From: Gammaproteobacteria bacterium
Lineage (GTDB): Bacteria; Pseudomonadota; Gammaproteobacteria; SZUA-140
Direction: 5' to 3'
Length of the DNA stretch: 64,000 bases
NCBI GenBank assembly: GCA_016716465.1
Contig: JADJWH010000004.1
Location: 496,001-560,000, forward strand
The position numbers were made by a program, and so were the translations under genes. Positions 27,935-36,807 of the stretch are shown piece by piece (the first letter of the stretch is position 1; each line of letters opens with the position of its first letter). The notes beneath the pieces were generated by a model, which searched no databases, was not told where the DNA came from, and saw only the letters and a list, made by a program, of their open reading frames with translations.

Positions 27935-27957
27935 CGACCACCCTGGTGATACCCGTC

Positions 27958-28623
27958 ATGGGAAAACACACACTCCCGCTCGACGACCGGCTGTATGACT
28001 ATCTGCTGTCGGTATCCCTGCGCGACACCGAACTGGACCGGGCGCTCCGCGCGGAGACCGACGCGCTCGAGCACGGCAGAATGCAGATCGCCCCGGACCA
28101 GGGCCAGTTCATGACCCTGCTGGTGCGTCTGCTGGGCGCGCGGCGCGCCATCGAGATCGGCACCTTTACCGGTTACAGTGCACTGGCAATCGCTCGCGGC
28201 CTGCCGCCTGATGGCCGGCTCGTGGCCTGCGACATCAGCGCGGAATGGACCGCTGTCGCGCGCCGCTACTGGGAACGGGCGGGGCTCGCCCATCTCATCG
28301 AACTGCGGCTGGCGCCGGCGCTGGAGACCCTGAACGGACTGATCGCAGCGGGCGAGGGCGGGTGTTTCGACTTCGCCTTCATCGACGCCGACAAGGTCGG
28401 CCTGTTCGACTATTACGAGGCGTGCCTGAGCCTGCTGCGCCCTGGCGGCCTCATCGCGGTCGACAACGTGCTGTGGGGCGGACGCGTCGCCGACCCCGCC
28501 GACCAGAGCGATTCGACCCGCGCGATACGCGACTTCAACCGGCGCCTCCACCAGGATGCGCGCGTGGACCTCAGCCTGGTGCCGATCGGCGACGGTCTCA
28601 CCCTGGCGCGCAAGCGCGCCTGA
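27958..28623 (+). CDS. SAM-dependent O-methyltransferase (caffeoyl-CoA OMT-like)
   Basis: A 221-residue class I methyltransferase of the cation-dependent O-methyltransferase family: AIEIGTFTGYSALAIARGL (SAM motif I, residues about 62-80), VACDISAEW, FDFAFIDADKVGLFDYYE (metal-binding Asp) and GGLIAVDNVLWGGRV. The substrate is unknown; family members methylate catechol hydroxyls. Start at 27958; the frame is open to 27901 but that runs through the palindrome. It is followed by the cytochrome b561 gene after 26 bases. Confidence 0.92.
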   Translation: MGKHTLPLDDRLYDYLLSVSLRDTELDRALRAETDALEHGRMQIAPDQGQFMTLLVRLLGARRAIEIGTFTGYSALAIARGLPPDGRLVACDISAEWTAVARRYWERAGLAHLIELRLAPALETLNGLIAAGEGGCFDFAFIDADKVGLFDYYEACLSLLRPGGLIAVDNVLWGGRVADPADQSDSTRAIRDFNRRLHQDARVDLSLVPIGDGLTLARKRA

Positions 28624-28649
28624 CTTCTTGTGACACAGGAGAAACCCGG

Positions 28650-29170
28650 ATGACCCTGCTGGACAAGGACGACCGCTACGGGGGCGTCTCGCGTTTCAAT
28701 CACTGGCTGGGCGCCGCCGCGGTCTGCGTGATGTTCGCGATCGGCCTCTATTTCAGCGGGCTGCCGCGCGGCGACGCGCGCAGCTTCTGGTTCGGGCTGC
28801 ACATCTCGTTCGGCGTCCTGTTGTTCCTGTTCCTGTTTTTCCGTGTCTGCTGGCGACTGATGCGGGGTTTTCCGCGCGCGGTCGAACAGCACCGCGGGGC
28901 CGCGTGCACCACGCGCTGGCACTGGGGGCGATACTGACCGGGCCTTTCATCGTGTGGACGCTGGCGCGCCCGCTCGAGGTATTCGACTGGTTCGCGCTGC
29001 CGAGTCCGCTGCCGAAGCTGGAGGATCTGCATGAAGGGCTGGAAGGCGTGCATGTCGCCGCCGCCTATACATTGATGGGCCTGGTCACCGTGCACGTCAT
29101 CGGCGCGATCCGGCACACCGTGAATGGCGACGACGCCGTGCGCCGCATGTGGGGACGAATCCCGCGCTAG
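28650..29170 (+). pseudogene. Cytochrome b561-type membrane haem protein, frameshifted
   Basis: The first part (28650 to about 28895) has RFNHWLGAAAVCVMFAIGLY and LHISFGVLLFLFLFFRVCWRL, with haem-ligand histidines, and then runs out of frame. The second part resumes one frame over at about 28898 (GRVHHALALGAILTGPF) and continues with LHEGLEGVHVAAAYTLMGLVTVH to the TAG at 29168-29170. A single missing G in GGGG (28896-28899) explains it: adding one base gives R-G-G-R-V-H-H. The ribosome site is AGGAG. With yceI nearby, a quinone-linked membrane redox role is likely. The break may be a sequence error. Confidence 0.8.
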
Positions 29171-29847
29171 AACAACTCGACCTTGCCCGCCTGCACCGAG
29201 GTCTGCGTGATATGGCGCTCGCGGCGCGCCGCCCACAGGCGGCTGTCCTCGAGATATCGCTCGCAGATCGCGATCAACCTGGATTCCCGTTCCGTCGGCC
29301 GGCCATGCGATGTCGCGTCAGCGAGCAGGGCGGCCAGGTCATCGGCGCAAGCCTCCAGCCCGGCCACCTGGTGATCGCAATATTCGAGCAGCTGGCGCGC
29401 CACGTCCTCGAACTGCAGCGAGCGCACCAGCACCTCGATGCTCTCCGTCCCCGCCGTGCCCACCGCCGCGGCGCCCTCCCGCCGCATCGTTTCACTGAGT
29501 CCCTGAAATCCATCCCCCAGCGTCACCGCGGCGTCATGCACCAGGATCCGCACCTGCCTGAGATCGGCGCGCAAGGCGCGCAGATCGCTCCCGGCCGTGC
29601 GGCTCACGGCCAGGATCCGTTCGGTCAGGCGCGCATCGTGAATCGCTTCGGCATCGCGCCCCGCCCGCGCCCCGTACGCCAGCCAGGCCCAGTGGGCGAT
29701 GGCGAGCGCGAACAGGGGGGCTGCCCAGAGGGCGCCGCCCGGCATGACGGCGGTACCCAGCGCGGCGGCGCTGAGCGCCCAGGCCGTCCAGCACCCGGGT
29801 CGCCGCGCGACAGCGGTGTCCGTACCGGTCGAGACCGAATGCATCAT
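29167..29847 (-). CDS. Membrane-anchored protein with a CheZ-like motif, chemotaxis locus
   Basis: A 226-residue protein with two N-terminal membrane helices (residues about 20-36 and 39-58) and a long helical cytoplasmic part. The most conserved-looking stretch, SLQFEDVARQLLEY (residues 143-156), has the spacing D148-x3-Q152. That is the pattern of the CheZ active site (FQDLTGQ, catalytic Asp and Gln). It is the last gene of the cheA operon, overlapping cheB by 4 bases. There is also a canonical cheZ at 44.1 kb. I infer a membrane-tethered CheY-P phosphatase or a CheY-binding scaffold. It could equally be a receptor-like fragment. The frame stays open upstream to 29973 inside cheB; the start at 29847 has AAGGCGGG in front. 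Confidence 0.75.
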   Translation of the reverse strand: MMHSVSTGTDTAVARRPGCWTAWALSAAALGTAVMPGGALWAAPLFALAIAHWAWLAYGARAGRDAEAIHDARLTERILAVSRTAGSDLRALRADLRQVRILVHDAAVTLGDGFQGLSETMRREGAAAVGTAGTESIEVLVRSLQFEDVARQLLEYCDHQVAGLEACADDLAALLADATSHGRPTERESRLIAICERYLEDSRLWAARRERHITQTSVQAGKVELF

Positions 29848-30944
29848 CCCGCCTTTCCGTAGGCCTTGGCCTCGCCGCGCGTGACAGCGCGCAGGATGGC
29901 CTCGGTCATCCTGTAGATGTCCACGGTCTCGTCCACCCCGCCCTGTTTCACCGCCTCGCCGGGCATGCCCCACACCACGCTGCTCTTCTCGTCCTGGGCC
30001 AGCGTATAGGCGCCCGCTTCATGCATCTCTTTCAGGCCGCGCGCACCGTCATCGCCCATCCCGGTCAGGATCACGCCGATGGCATTGGGTCCCGCGTTTT
30101 GCGCCACCGAGCGGAACATCACATCGACGCTCGGTCGATGCCGGTTCACCGGCGGGCCGTCGCTCAGGCGGCAGACATAGCGGGCGCCGTCGCGTTCAAT
30201 CACCAGGTGGCGGTTGCCGGGCGCGATCACCACATGCCCCGGCACGATGTGCTGCCCATCGACCGCCTCGCTCACCGTCATCTGCGATTCGCGGTTCATG
30301 CGCATCGCGAACGGACGGCTGAAGGCCTCCGGGATATGCTGTGAAATCACGATGCCGGGCGCGTCGGGCGGCATGCGTATCAACACCTCTTTGATCGCCT
30401 CGGTGCCGCCGGTGGAAGCACCGATCGCGATCAGGCGGTCGGTGGTGCGGAAATGCTGCGGTCGCTCGCGCTTCAGCACCGCATCGGCGCTCAGTCGCGG
30501 CGGAATATCCTGCGGCGCGATCCCGGGTCCCTTGGTGTTCGGGCGGGCGTGCGCCGCCATCTTTACCTTGGCGATGATCTCATCGCGGTACTCTTCCAGT
30601 GTGTGCGCCAGATCGATCTTCGGTTTGGAAACGAAGTCGATCGCGCCCAGCTCAAGCGCCCGCAGCGTGATGTCCGCGCTCCGTTCGGTCAGTGACGATA
30701 CCATGACCACCGGCATGGGGCGCAGACGCATCAGATTGGACAGGAACGTCACCCCGTCCATCTTCGGCATCTCGACATCCAGCGTCAGCACGTCCGGATT
30801 GAGCGCCTTGATCTTCTCGCGCGCCACATACGGATCCTGCGCCGTGCCCACCACCTCGATCTGTGGATCGCTGTCGAGCATCTTGGTGAGGAGCTGCCGC
30901 ACCAGGGCCGAGTCGTCGACGATCAGTACGCGTATTTTGCTCAT
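29844..30944 (-). CDS. cheB: Chemotaxis protein-glutamate methylesterase CheB
   Basis: A 366-residue enzyme with an N-terminal receiver (IVDDSALVR; D56 in LTLDVEMP) and a C-terminal methylesterase domain with Ser in IGASTGGTEA, His in ISQHIPEAF and Asp in GMGDDGARG. It removes methyl groups from receptors and deamidates Gln. I choose ATG 30944, which has GGGGA ten bases upstream, over ATG 30953. It lies in the order cheR-cheD-cheB. Confidence 0.98.
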   Translation of the reverse strand: MSKIRVLIVDDSALVRQLLTKMLDSDPQIEVVGTAQDPYVAREKIKALNPDVLTLDVEMPKMDGVTFLSNLMRLRPMPVVMVSSLTERSADITLRALELGAIDFVSKPKIDLAHTLEEYRDEIIAKVKMAAHARPNTKGPGIAPQDIPPRLSADAVLKRERPQHFRTTDRLIAIGASTGGTEAIKEVLIRMPPDAPGIVISQHIPEAFSRPFAMRMNRESQMTVSEAVDGQHIVPGHVVIAPGNRHLVIERDGARYVCRLSDGPPVNRHRPSVDVMFRSVAQNAGPNAIGVILTGMGDDGARGLKEMHEAGAYTLAQDEKSSVVWGMPGEAVKQGGVDETVDIYRMTEAILRAVTRGEAKAYGKAG

Positions 30945-31001
30945 GGCTGTCATTTCCCCGTTTGATACCGCATCCAGACCCGCGGCGCGCCGCGGCGGAA
31001 C

Positions 31002-31658
31002 TCAGAACAGTGTAATATCGCCTTCCACCGGTTTGTGCACGATCGCTTCCATGTACGCCGTCTCGCGTTCCACGATGGTGTTGTTGTGCAGGGCGCGCAG
31101 CTTTTTCATGAAGACCTTGCCGGTGGCGGGCGTGTAATAGACCTTGCGCGGATGAATGTCCCCCAGGTCGCTGGCCGCCAGCCGGAACCCCTCCGCGTTG
31201 AGGTAGGCGCGCACGAAACTGATGTTCTTGTCCCCGATATCGGTCATATTGGCGAGGATCTTCCCGCCGCCGAACACCTTGACCTCCAGGTTCGGGCGCC
31301 GGCCGCCGTGTTTCAGGATATCGTTGATCAGTTTTTCCATCGCATAATTGCCGTAGCGGGTCGAGGTGCCGAGCCCGGCGGCGTCCCAGCTGCCGCCGCT
31401 GCCCGCGCCGACCGGCAGCATGAAGTGATTCATGCCGCCGACGCCCGTGACCACGTCGCGAATGCACGCCGACACGCAGGAGCCCAGCACGGTGACCACC
31501 ATCTCCCGGCCTTGCGTCACGTAGTACTCACCCGGCAGGATCTTGGCGGCGAACTGTTTGTGCATGTCGTCCCAGTAACGGTTGACGTGCTCGAATCCGG
31601 GCAGGGCCGGCGGGAGTTCGGCGGGATCCTTGCGGCTCGCGGGACTGCTCGCGTTCAT
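31002..31658 (-). CDS. cheD: Chemoreceptor glutamine deamidase CheD
   Basis: A 218-residue CheD. The catalytic core is visible: LGSCVSACIRD with the active Cys and GGMNHFMLP with the His, then SxRYGNYAMEKLI and GxKI-type FGGGKIL. It deamidates receptor Gln residues and, in other species, interacts with CheC/CheY. The N-terminal extension of about 40 residues is longer than in minimal CheD proteins but common in gammaproteobacterial ones. Between cheR and cheB. Confidence 0.97.
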   Translation of the reverse strand: MNASSPASRKDPAELPPALPGFEHVNRYWDDMHKQFAAKILPGEYYVTQGREMVVTVLGSCVSACIRDVVTGVGGMNHFMLPVGAGSGGSWDAAGLGTSTRYGNYAMEKLINDILKHGGRRPNLEVKVFGGGKILANMTDIGDKNISFVRAYLNAEGFRLAASDLGDIHPRKVYYTPATGKVFMKKLRALHNNTIVERETAYMEAIVHKPVEGDITLF

Positions 31659-31678
31659 TGCGTTGGATTCCCCGGCCG

Positions 31679-32536
31679 TCAGAGCTTGCGATATATGGTG
31701 CGCCCGATCAGGGTGAACCGGTCACACACCTTGAACAAGGTCTCGGAATGACCGATGAACAGATGTCCGCCGTCCACGAGCAGGTCCGCGTAGCGATTGA
31801 ACAGTCGCCGCTGGGTGGGCTTGTCGAAATAGATCACCACGTTGCGGCAGAAGATCACGTCGAACGGCCCTTTCATCGGCCATTCCTGCATCAGATTGAG
31901 CTGGCGGAAGGTGATCAGCGAACGTACCTCGTCACTGACCCGCAGCATACCGGCATTGTCGCCCTGGCCCTTGTGGAAGCTGCGGCGCTGATAGCGCTCG
32001 GGTATGCCGGACGCGCGCTCCTGCGCATACATGCCCTGTTGCGCCCTGGCCAGCACGTTCGAGTCGATGTCGGTGGCGAGGATCTTGGCGTCCCAGCCCT
32101 GGCCGGCCGGCAGCGCGTCGCGCAGCACCATGGCGATCGAATAGGGTTCCTCGCCGGTCGAGCACCCCGCCGACCAGATGCGGATGCGACGGCTCTGCGC
32201 GTTGCGGCGCAGCAGCTCGGGCAGCAGGTTTTCGCGCAGATAATCGAAGTGATACGGCTCGCGGAAGAACGAGGTCAGGTTGGTGGTGATGGCGTTGACC
32301 AGTTCGTGGAGTTCGTCCGGACTCTGCTCGAGATAGCTGCAATACTGCGCGAAGCTCTGCAGGTCCAGTGTACGCAGGCGCTTGGCGAGCCGGCCGTAGA
32401 CCAGCTCGCGCTTCTGCTCCGACAAGGTGATGCCGGTCTGCTCGACGACCACGCGGCGGATGAAATCGAAGTCTCCGTCGGTGAACACCAGATCCCGCTC
32501 ATAGATACCCGTCCTGACCTGCCCTCCCGCCGCCAT
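31679..32536 (-). CDS. cheR: Chemotaxis protein methyltransferase CheR
   Basis: A 285-residue SAM-dependent methyltransferase that methylates receptor glutamates. The N-terminal helical domain (FDFIRRVVVEQTGI, KRELVYGRLAKRLR) is followed by NLTSFFREPYHFDYL, the SAM motif IWSAGCSTGEEPYSIAM and FDVIFCRNVVIYFD. The beta subdomain that binds the receptor pentapeptide is present. Two receptors just upstream end in xWxxF tethers that it could bind. Confidence 0.98.
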   Translation of the reverse strand: MAAGGQVRTGIYERDLVFTDGDFDFIRRVVVEQTGITLSEQKRELVYGRLAKRLRTLDLQSFAQYCSYLEQSPDELHELVNAITTNLTSFFREPYHFDYLRENLLPELLRRNAQSRRIRIWSAGCSTGEEPYSIAMVLRDALPAGQGWDAKILATDIDSNVLARAQQGMYAQERASGIPERYQRRSFHKGQGDNAGMLRVSDEVRSLITFRQLNLMQEWPMKGPFDVIFCRNVVIYFDKPTQRRLFNRYADLLVDGGHLFIGHSETLFKVCDRFTLIGRTIYRKL

Positions 32537-32591
32537 CTCCCACCTCGTTCGCTCGATTGTCTGGATATCCGTCTTGCCACTGTCCGGTCCA

Positions 32592-34295
32592 TCAGAACTG
32601 GGACCACTCCGAACTTGCTCCGGAAGAACGACGCGCCTGCGTCAGGAGTGCCGCCGGGACCTCTTCCACGGCAGCCTCAGGGCGCGGACGCACAACCTTT
32701 GCCGGCGCACCGGCGGACGGACGGACACGCGGCACCGCGCCGCGGGCGCCGGGGGCGCAGGCCATCTGGAAAAAGTCCATCATCTGGATCAGGCCCTTGG
32801 ACTCGAGCTCCAGGGTCCGGCTGGTCTGCGCCGCCTCCTCCACCAGCGTGGCATTCTGCTGGGTCAGGTCGTCCATCTGCATGACCGCCTGGTTGACCTG
32901 CTCGATGCCGGCCGACTGTTCACGGCTCGCCGCCGCGATCTCGGCGACGATCGCGGTCATCTTGGCGACGCCGTCGACGATCTCGGTCAGGGTGCGGCCG
33001 GAGGCGTTGACCAGTTCGGTGCCCGCCTCGACCTTGAGCACGCTGTCGTTGATGAGGTCCTTGATCTCCTTGGCGGAGGTGGCGCTGCGCTGGGCCAGGT
33101 TGCGCACCTCGCCCGCCACCACCGCGAAGCCGCGGCCCTGCTCGCCCGCGCGCGCGGCCTCGACCGCCGCGTTCAACGCCAGCAGGTTGGTCTGAAAGGC
33201 GATCTCGTCGATCACCCCGATGATGTCGGCGATCTTCTTGCTCGCCTGGTTGATGCCGCTCATGGCGTCGACCGCCTTGGCCACCACTTCACCGCCCTTC
33301 TCGGCCGACCGCCGCGTCTCCTCTGCCTGGCGGCTGGCCTGGGCGGCGTTGTCCGCGTTCTGCTTCACGGTCGAGGTGAGTTCCTCCATGCTGGAGGCGG
33401 TCTCCTCCAGTGACGAGGCCTGCTGTTCGGTGCGCTGGGACAGGCTGTCATTGCCGGCCGCGATGCCGCTCGCGGTATGATTGAAACCAGTGGCCTTGCA
33501 CACCACGTCCGCGACGATGCCCTGCAGCGTCCCCTTCATGATGTTGAGGGCATAGAGCAGGTCGCCGAACTCGTCCTTGCGACCGGCCGTTACCTCGACG
33601 TTGAGATCACCGGCGGTGATCGCGTTCGCCACCCGCACCGCCTCGCGCAAGGGACGCACGATCAGGCGCGTCATATAGAGTTCCATCGCGATCAGCAGGG
33701 CGATGTTCACGCCAACCATGACGCCGGTCGGCACCCCCATGAACGACAGGCCGATTGCGGTGAAGGTCAGCAGCGCGATGCCGATGTTCAGCCGCGCCTT
33801 CACACTCGGTGTGGCCAGTTTTCCCAGCCAGCCGCGCAGCCCGCGATGCACCACGTGGCCTTCCTTGATGCGCAAATGATTGGCGCGCCCCTCGCGTACC
33901 AGGCGATAGGTGTTCTCCGCCCATTCCACCTGCTCGCGGGTCGGACGCGAGCGCATCGACACATAGCCGGCGATCTCGCCGTTCTCGACGATCGGGTTGA
34001 CATTGGCCTCGACCCAGTAGTGGTCACCGTTCTTGCAGCGGTTCTTCACCAGGCCACGCCAGGGTTTGCCGGCCTTGAGGGTATTCCACAGGTCCTCGAA
34101 GGCCTCCGGCGGCATGTCGGGGTGGCGCACGATGTTGTGCGCCTTGCCGATCAGCTCTTCCTTGCTGAAGCCGCTGATGTCCTCGAAGGTACGGTTCACA
34201 TAGGTGATGCGGCCCTTGGTGTCGGTCTTCGAGACGATCCGTTCGTGGTCGCCGAAGTGGCGTTCGACATTGCTTACCGGCCCGTTGTTACGCAT
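32592..34295 (-). CDS. PAS-domain chemoreceptor, Aer-like (energy/redox taxis)
   Basis: A 567-residue receptor. The N-terminal PAS domain (residues about 17-125) contains ITYVNRTFEDISGFSKEELIG, HNIVRHPDMP and the conserved YWVEANVNPI of FAD-type Aer PAS domains. A membrane anchor follows (ARLNIGIALLTFTAIGLSF ... MVGVNIALLIAMELY), with both ends cytoplasmic as in Aer. Then come HAMP (VANAITAGDLNVEV) and a canonical signalling domain with FQTNLLALNAAVEAARAGE. It ends in EWSQF, an xWxxF tether for CheR/CheB. It probably senses cellular redox state. GAGGA precedes the ATG. Confidence 0.93.
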   Translation of the reverse strand: MRNNGPVSNVERHFGDHERIVSKTDTKGRITYVNRTFEDISGFSKEELIGKAHNIVRHPDMPPEAFEDLWNTLKAGKPWRGLVKNRCKNGDHYWVEANVNPIVENGEIAGYVSMRSRPTREQVEWAENTYRLVREGRANHLRIKEGHVVHRGLRGWLGKLATPSVKARLNIGIALLTFTAIGLSFMGVPTGVMVGVNIALLIAMELYMTRLIVRPLREAVRVANAITAGDLNVEVTAGRKDEFGDLLYALNIMKGTLQGIVADVVCKATGFNHTASGIAAGNDSLSQRTEQQASSLEETASSMEELTSTVKQNADNAAQASRQAEETRRSAEKGGEVVAKAVDAMSGINQASKKIADIIGVIDEIAFQTNLLALNAAVEAARAGEQGRGFAVVAGEVRNLAQRSATSAKEIKDLINDSVLKVEAGTELVNASGRTLTEIVDGVAKMTAIVAEIAAASREQSAGIEQVNQAVMQMDDLTQQNATLVEEAAQTSRTLELESKGLIQMMDFFQMACAPGARGAVPRVRPSAGAPAKVVRPRPEAAVEEVPAALLTQARRSSGASSEWSQF

Positions 34296-34327
34296 GGCTT
34301 ATTCCTCGATCCGTGTAATTATTGGCA

Positions 34328-34345
34328 GGCTTCCCTGCCCTGAAA
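34328..34345 (-). terminator. Hairpin between the two tethered receptor genes
   Basis: On the minus strand GGCAGG-GAAG-CCTGCC is followed by AATAATTA: a 6-bp stem with a four-base loop and a weak AT stretch. It lies in the 70-base gap after the 592-residue receptor gene. It may reduce read-through into the PAS receptor and cheR-D-B, or merely stabilise the upstream message. Confidence 0.35.
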
Positions 34346-34365
34346 ACTCTCCGCAACTCGTCCTG

Positions 34366-36144
34366 TCAGAACTCCTGCCATTCTTCCGCGCTGCTGCCAT
34401 TGACCTTGCCATTGACGCGGGCCGCCGGCGATGGCATCGAAAACTCGTCGTCCTGCGCGACGTTCTGCTCCTGGCTGCGGCGGGCGGCCGCCGGCAGGCG
34501 CACCTTGATGCCCTTGGATTCCTTGCCGGAGGATTTCGCCTCGGCCCGGGGCGCCGGCGCGGTCGGCGCCATCGGTGTTGTCGCCATTGACGCGGTGCCG
34601 CCGTTGATCTTGAAACGGGTCATCAGGTCGCTCATGACCGTGGCCTGCTCCTCCATGGAACGGCTCGCCGCCGAGGCCTGTTCCACCAGGGCCGCGTTCT
34701 GCTGCGTCATCTCGTCCATCTGCATCACCGCCTTGCTGACCTGCTCGATGCCGGACGACTGCTCCTGGCTCGCAGCCGCGATCTCGGCGACGATGTCCGT
34801 TACCTTCTTCACGCTGGACACGATCTCTTCCAGCGTCTTGCCCGACTGGTCGACCAGATGGGCGCCGTCGTCGACCTTCCGCACCGAATCACTGATCAGG
34901 TCCTTGATCTCCTTGGCGGAGGTGGCGCTGCGCTGGGCCAGGTTGCGCACCTCGGCGGCGACCACCGCGAAGCCGCGGCCCTGTTCACCCGCGCGCGCGG
35001 CCTCGACCGCCGCGTTCAGCGCCAGCAGGTTGGTCTGAAACGCGATTTCGTCGATCACCCCGATGATGTCCTCGACCTTCTTGGAGGAGGCATTGATGTC
35101 CTGCATCGCATTCATCGCGCGCGCGACCACATCGCTGCCCTTCTCCGCGACCTCACGGGCCGCGTTGGCAAGCTGGTTCGCCTGGCGCGCATTGTCGGCG
35201 TTCTGCTTCACCGTCGAGGTGAGTTCTTCCATCGAGGACGCGGTCTCCTCCAGGGAGGACGCCTGTTCCTCGGTGCGCTGTGACAGATTGATGTTGCCGG
35301 CGGCGATCTCGCGCGCCCCGGTGGCGACAGACACGCTCGCCTCGCTTACCTTGCCGACCATCTCGGCGAGCTTCATGCTCATCTGCTTCATCGCGCCGAG
35401 CAGCTTGCCGGTCTCGTCCCTGGTGCGTACCTGGATCGATTTGGTCAGGTCGCCGTTGGCGATGTCATGCGCGACCCGCACTGCCTCGTTGAGCGGGTTG
35501 ACGATGGCGCGCACCAGCATGAAGCCGACCACGACGGCCACCAGCAGACCGACACCGATGCAACCGAAGGCGATGAGCTGCGCCTGGGAGTAGGTCGCCT
35601 GCGATGCCTCGTAGCTTTGCTTGGCGTGTTCCTGCTGAACGCCCATCAGGGCATCCATGCGCGGCTCCAGCGCCAGCGACAGGGCGAACAGGACATAGAC
35701 CAGGTGCCGGCTGGCGTCTTCCACCTTGCCCTCGCGCAGCTGCGCCACCGCAGGGCGCACGCCTTCCTGGATGAAGCGCGGCAGTATCGTGGCGAAATCG
35801 TCGGCCAGTGCCCGGTCTTCCGTCGACATCTCGGTCTTGCTGTACTCATCCCACAGGCGGTTGATCTCGCTGATGTTCTTTTCCACTTCCGCGGTCCGCA
35901 GCCGGATCGTGTCCTCCGACGGATCCGATGTCGCGATGAAGAGCGCAATGCGGTTCTTCAGCAGCATGCGCTCGATATCCGACAGCAGAAGCACATTCGC
36001 GGTGTCCCGCTCGTACACCTTCTGCAGGTTTCCGTTGGTTTGTTTCAGGCCATAGAGACCGAAGCCGCCGTTGACCATCAGCAATACGGCAAGCATCCCG
36101 AGCACGAATACCAAGCGTGCCTTAATCGATATGTTCTTGAACAT
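34366..36144 (-). CDS. Methyl-accepting chemotaxis protein with tether pentapeptide
   Basis: A 592-residue transmembrane receptor: helix 1 (about residues 11-32), a periplasmic four-helix-bundle-like domain (about 33-188), helix 2 (LIAFGCIGVGLLVAVVVGFML), HAMP (VAHDIANGDLTKSI), and a signalling domain with the canonical FQTNLLALNAAVEAARAGEQ tip. A Pro/Ala-rich linker leads to the final EWQEF, an xWxxF tether. The start at 36144 is preceded by AAGGAAGGGG. The ligand is unknown. It and the PAS receptor downstream are the only two receptors here with tethers. Confidence 0.93.
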   Translation of the reverse strand: MFKNISIKARLVFVLGMLAVLLMVNGGFGLYGLKQTNGNLQKVYERDTANVLLLSDIERMLLKNRIALFIATSDPSEDTIRLRTAEVEKNISEINRLWDEYSKTEMSTEDRALADDFATILPRFIQEGVRPAVAQLREGKVEDASRHLVYVLFALSLALEPRMDALMGVQQEHAKQSYEASQATYSQAQLIAFGCIGVGLLVAVVVGFMLVRAIVNPLNEAVRVAHDIANGDLTKSIQVRTRDETGKLLGAMKQMSMKLAEMVGKVSEASVSVATGAREIAAGNINLSQRTEEQASSLEETASSMEELTSTVKQNADNARQANQLANAAREVAEKGSDVVARAMNAMQDINASSKKVEDIIGVIDEIAFQTNLLALNAAVEAARAGEQGRGFAVVAAEVRNLAQRSATSAKEIKDLISDSVRKVDDGAHLVDQSGKTLEEIVSSVKKVTDIVAEIAAASQEQSSGIEQVSKAVMQMDEMTQQNAALVEQASAASRSMEEQATVMSDLMTRFKINGGTASMATTPMAPTAPAPRAEAKSSGKESKGIKVRLPAAARRSQEQNVAQDDEFSMPSPAARVNGKVNGSSAEEWQEF

Positions 36145-36202
36145 GATCGCCCCTTCCTTTTTTATCCGCCCGTCATCGGGAGTCATTTACATATGCGTCG
36201 AG

Positions 36203-36739
36203 TCAAACGGATCGACGCGATCCGGCTGCGGTGTCCACCACCGCCAGTTCATCGCTGTGGAACAAACGATCGACATCAAGCAGGATCACCATCCTGTCGT
36301 CGATGGCGGCCATACCGCTGATGAATTCGGTTTGCGCCGAGGCGCCGAAGTCGGGTGCGGGCTTGCGCTCACTGGCGCCCACGTTGCACACATCAGACAC
36401 TGCGTCGACCACCAGTCCGATGGTTCGCTGCTGCTCACCCTGGACCAGCCTGAGCACCACAATGACCGTGGTCCGGCTGTTCGCGGCGCGCTCGATGCCG
36501 AAGCGCATGCGCAGGTCGACAATCGGAACGATCGTGCCGCGCAGGTTCAACACGCCGTGGATGTAGTCCGGCGTGTTCGGTATGTGGGTCACCTGCGACC
36601 AGCCGCGGATCTCCTGCACGCGCAGGATATCTACCCCGTAATGTTCCCCCGCCAGGACAAAGGTCAAATATTGATCAGTGGCGTCGTCGATCCGTGCCTC
36701 CGCGTCCATCCCGTGGTTCAATGCCTCTGCCGCGCTCAT
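36203..36739 (-). CDS. cheW: Chemotaxis coupling protein CheW (second copy)
   Basis: A 178-residue CheW: QYLTFVLAGEHYGVDILRVQEIRGW, IPNTPDYIHGVLNLRGTIVPIVDLR and the C-terminal MVILLDVDRLF. It joins receptors to CheA in the array. It is close to, but clearly distinct from, the other copy at 40.6 kb, and each lies just upstream of receptor genes. The C-terminal tail after the core is short and polar. Confidence 0.97.
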   Translation of the reverse strand: MSAAEALNHGMDAEARIDDATDQYLTFVLAGEHYGVDILRVQEIRGWSQVTHIPNTPDYIHGVLNLRGTIVPIVDLRMRFGIERAANSRTTVIVVLRLVQGEQQRTIGLVVDAVSDVCNVGASERKPAPDFGASAQTEFISGMAAIDDRMVILLDVDRLFHSDELAVVDTAAGSRRSV

Positions 36740-36807
36740 CGTCTTTCTCTCCTCAGCTGCTGTCTCGTGTCATCGACCAGGGCGTACATCTCCGTACGGC
36801 CTTCGTG

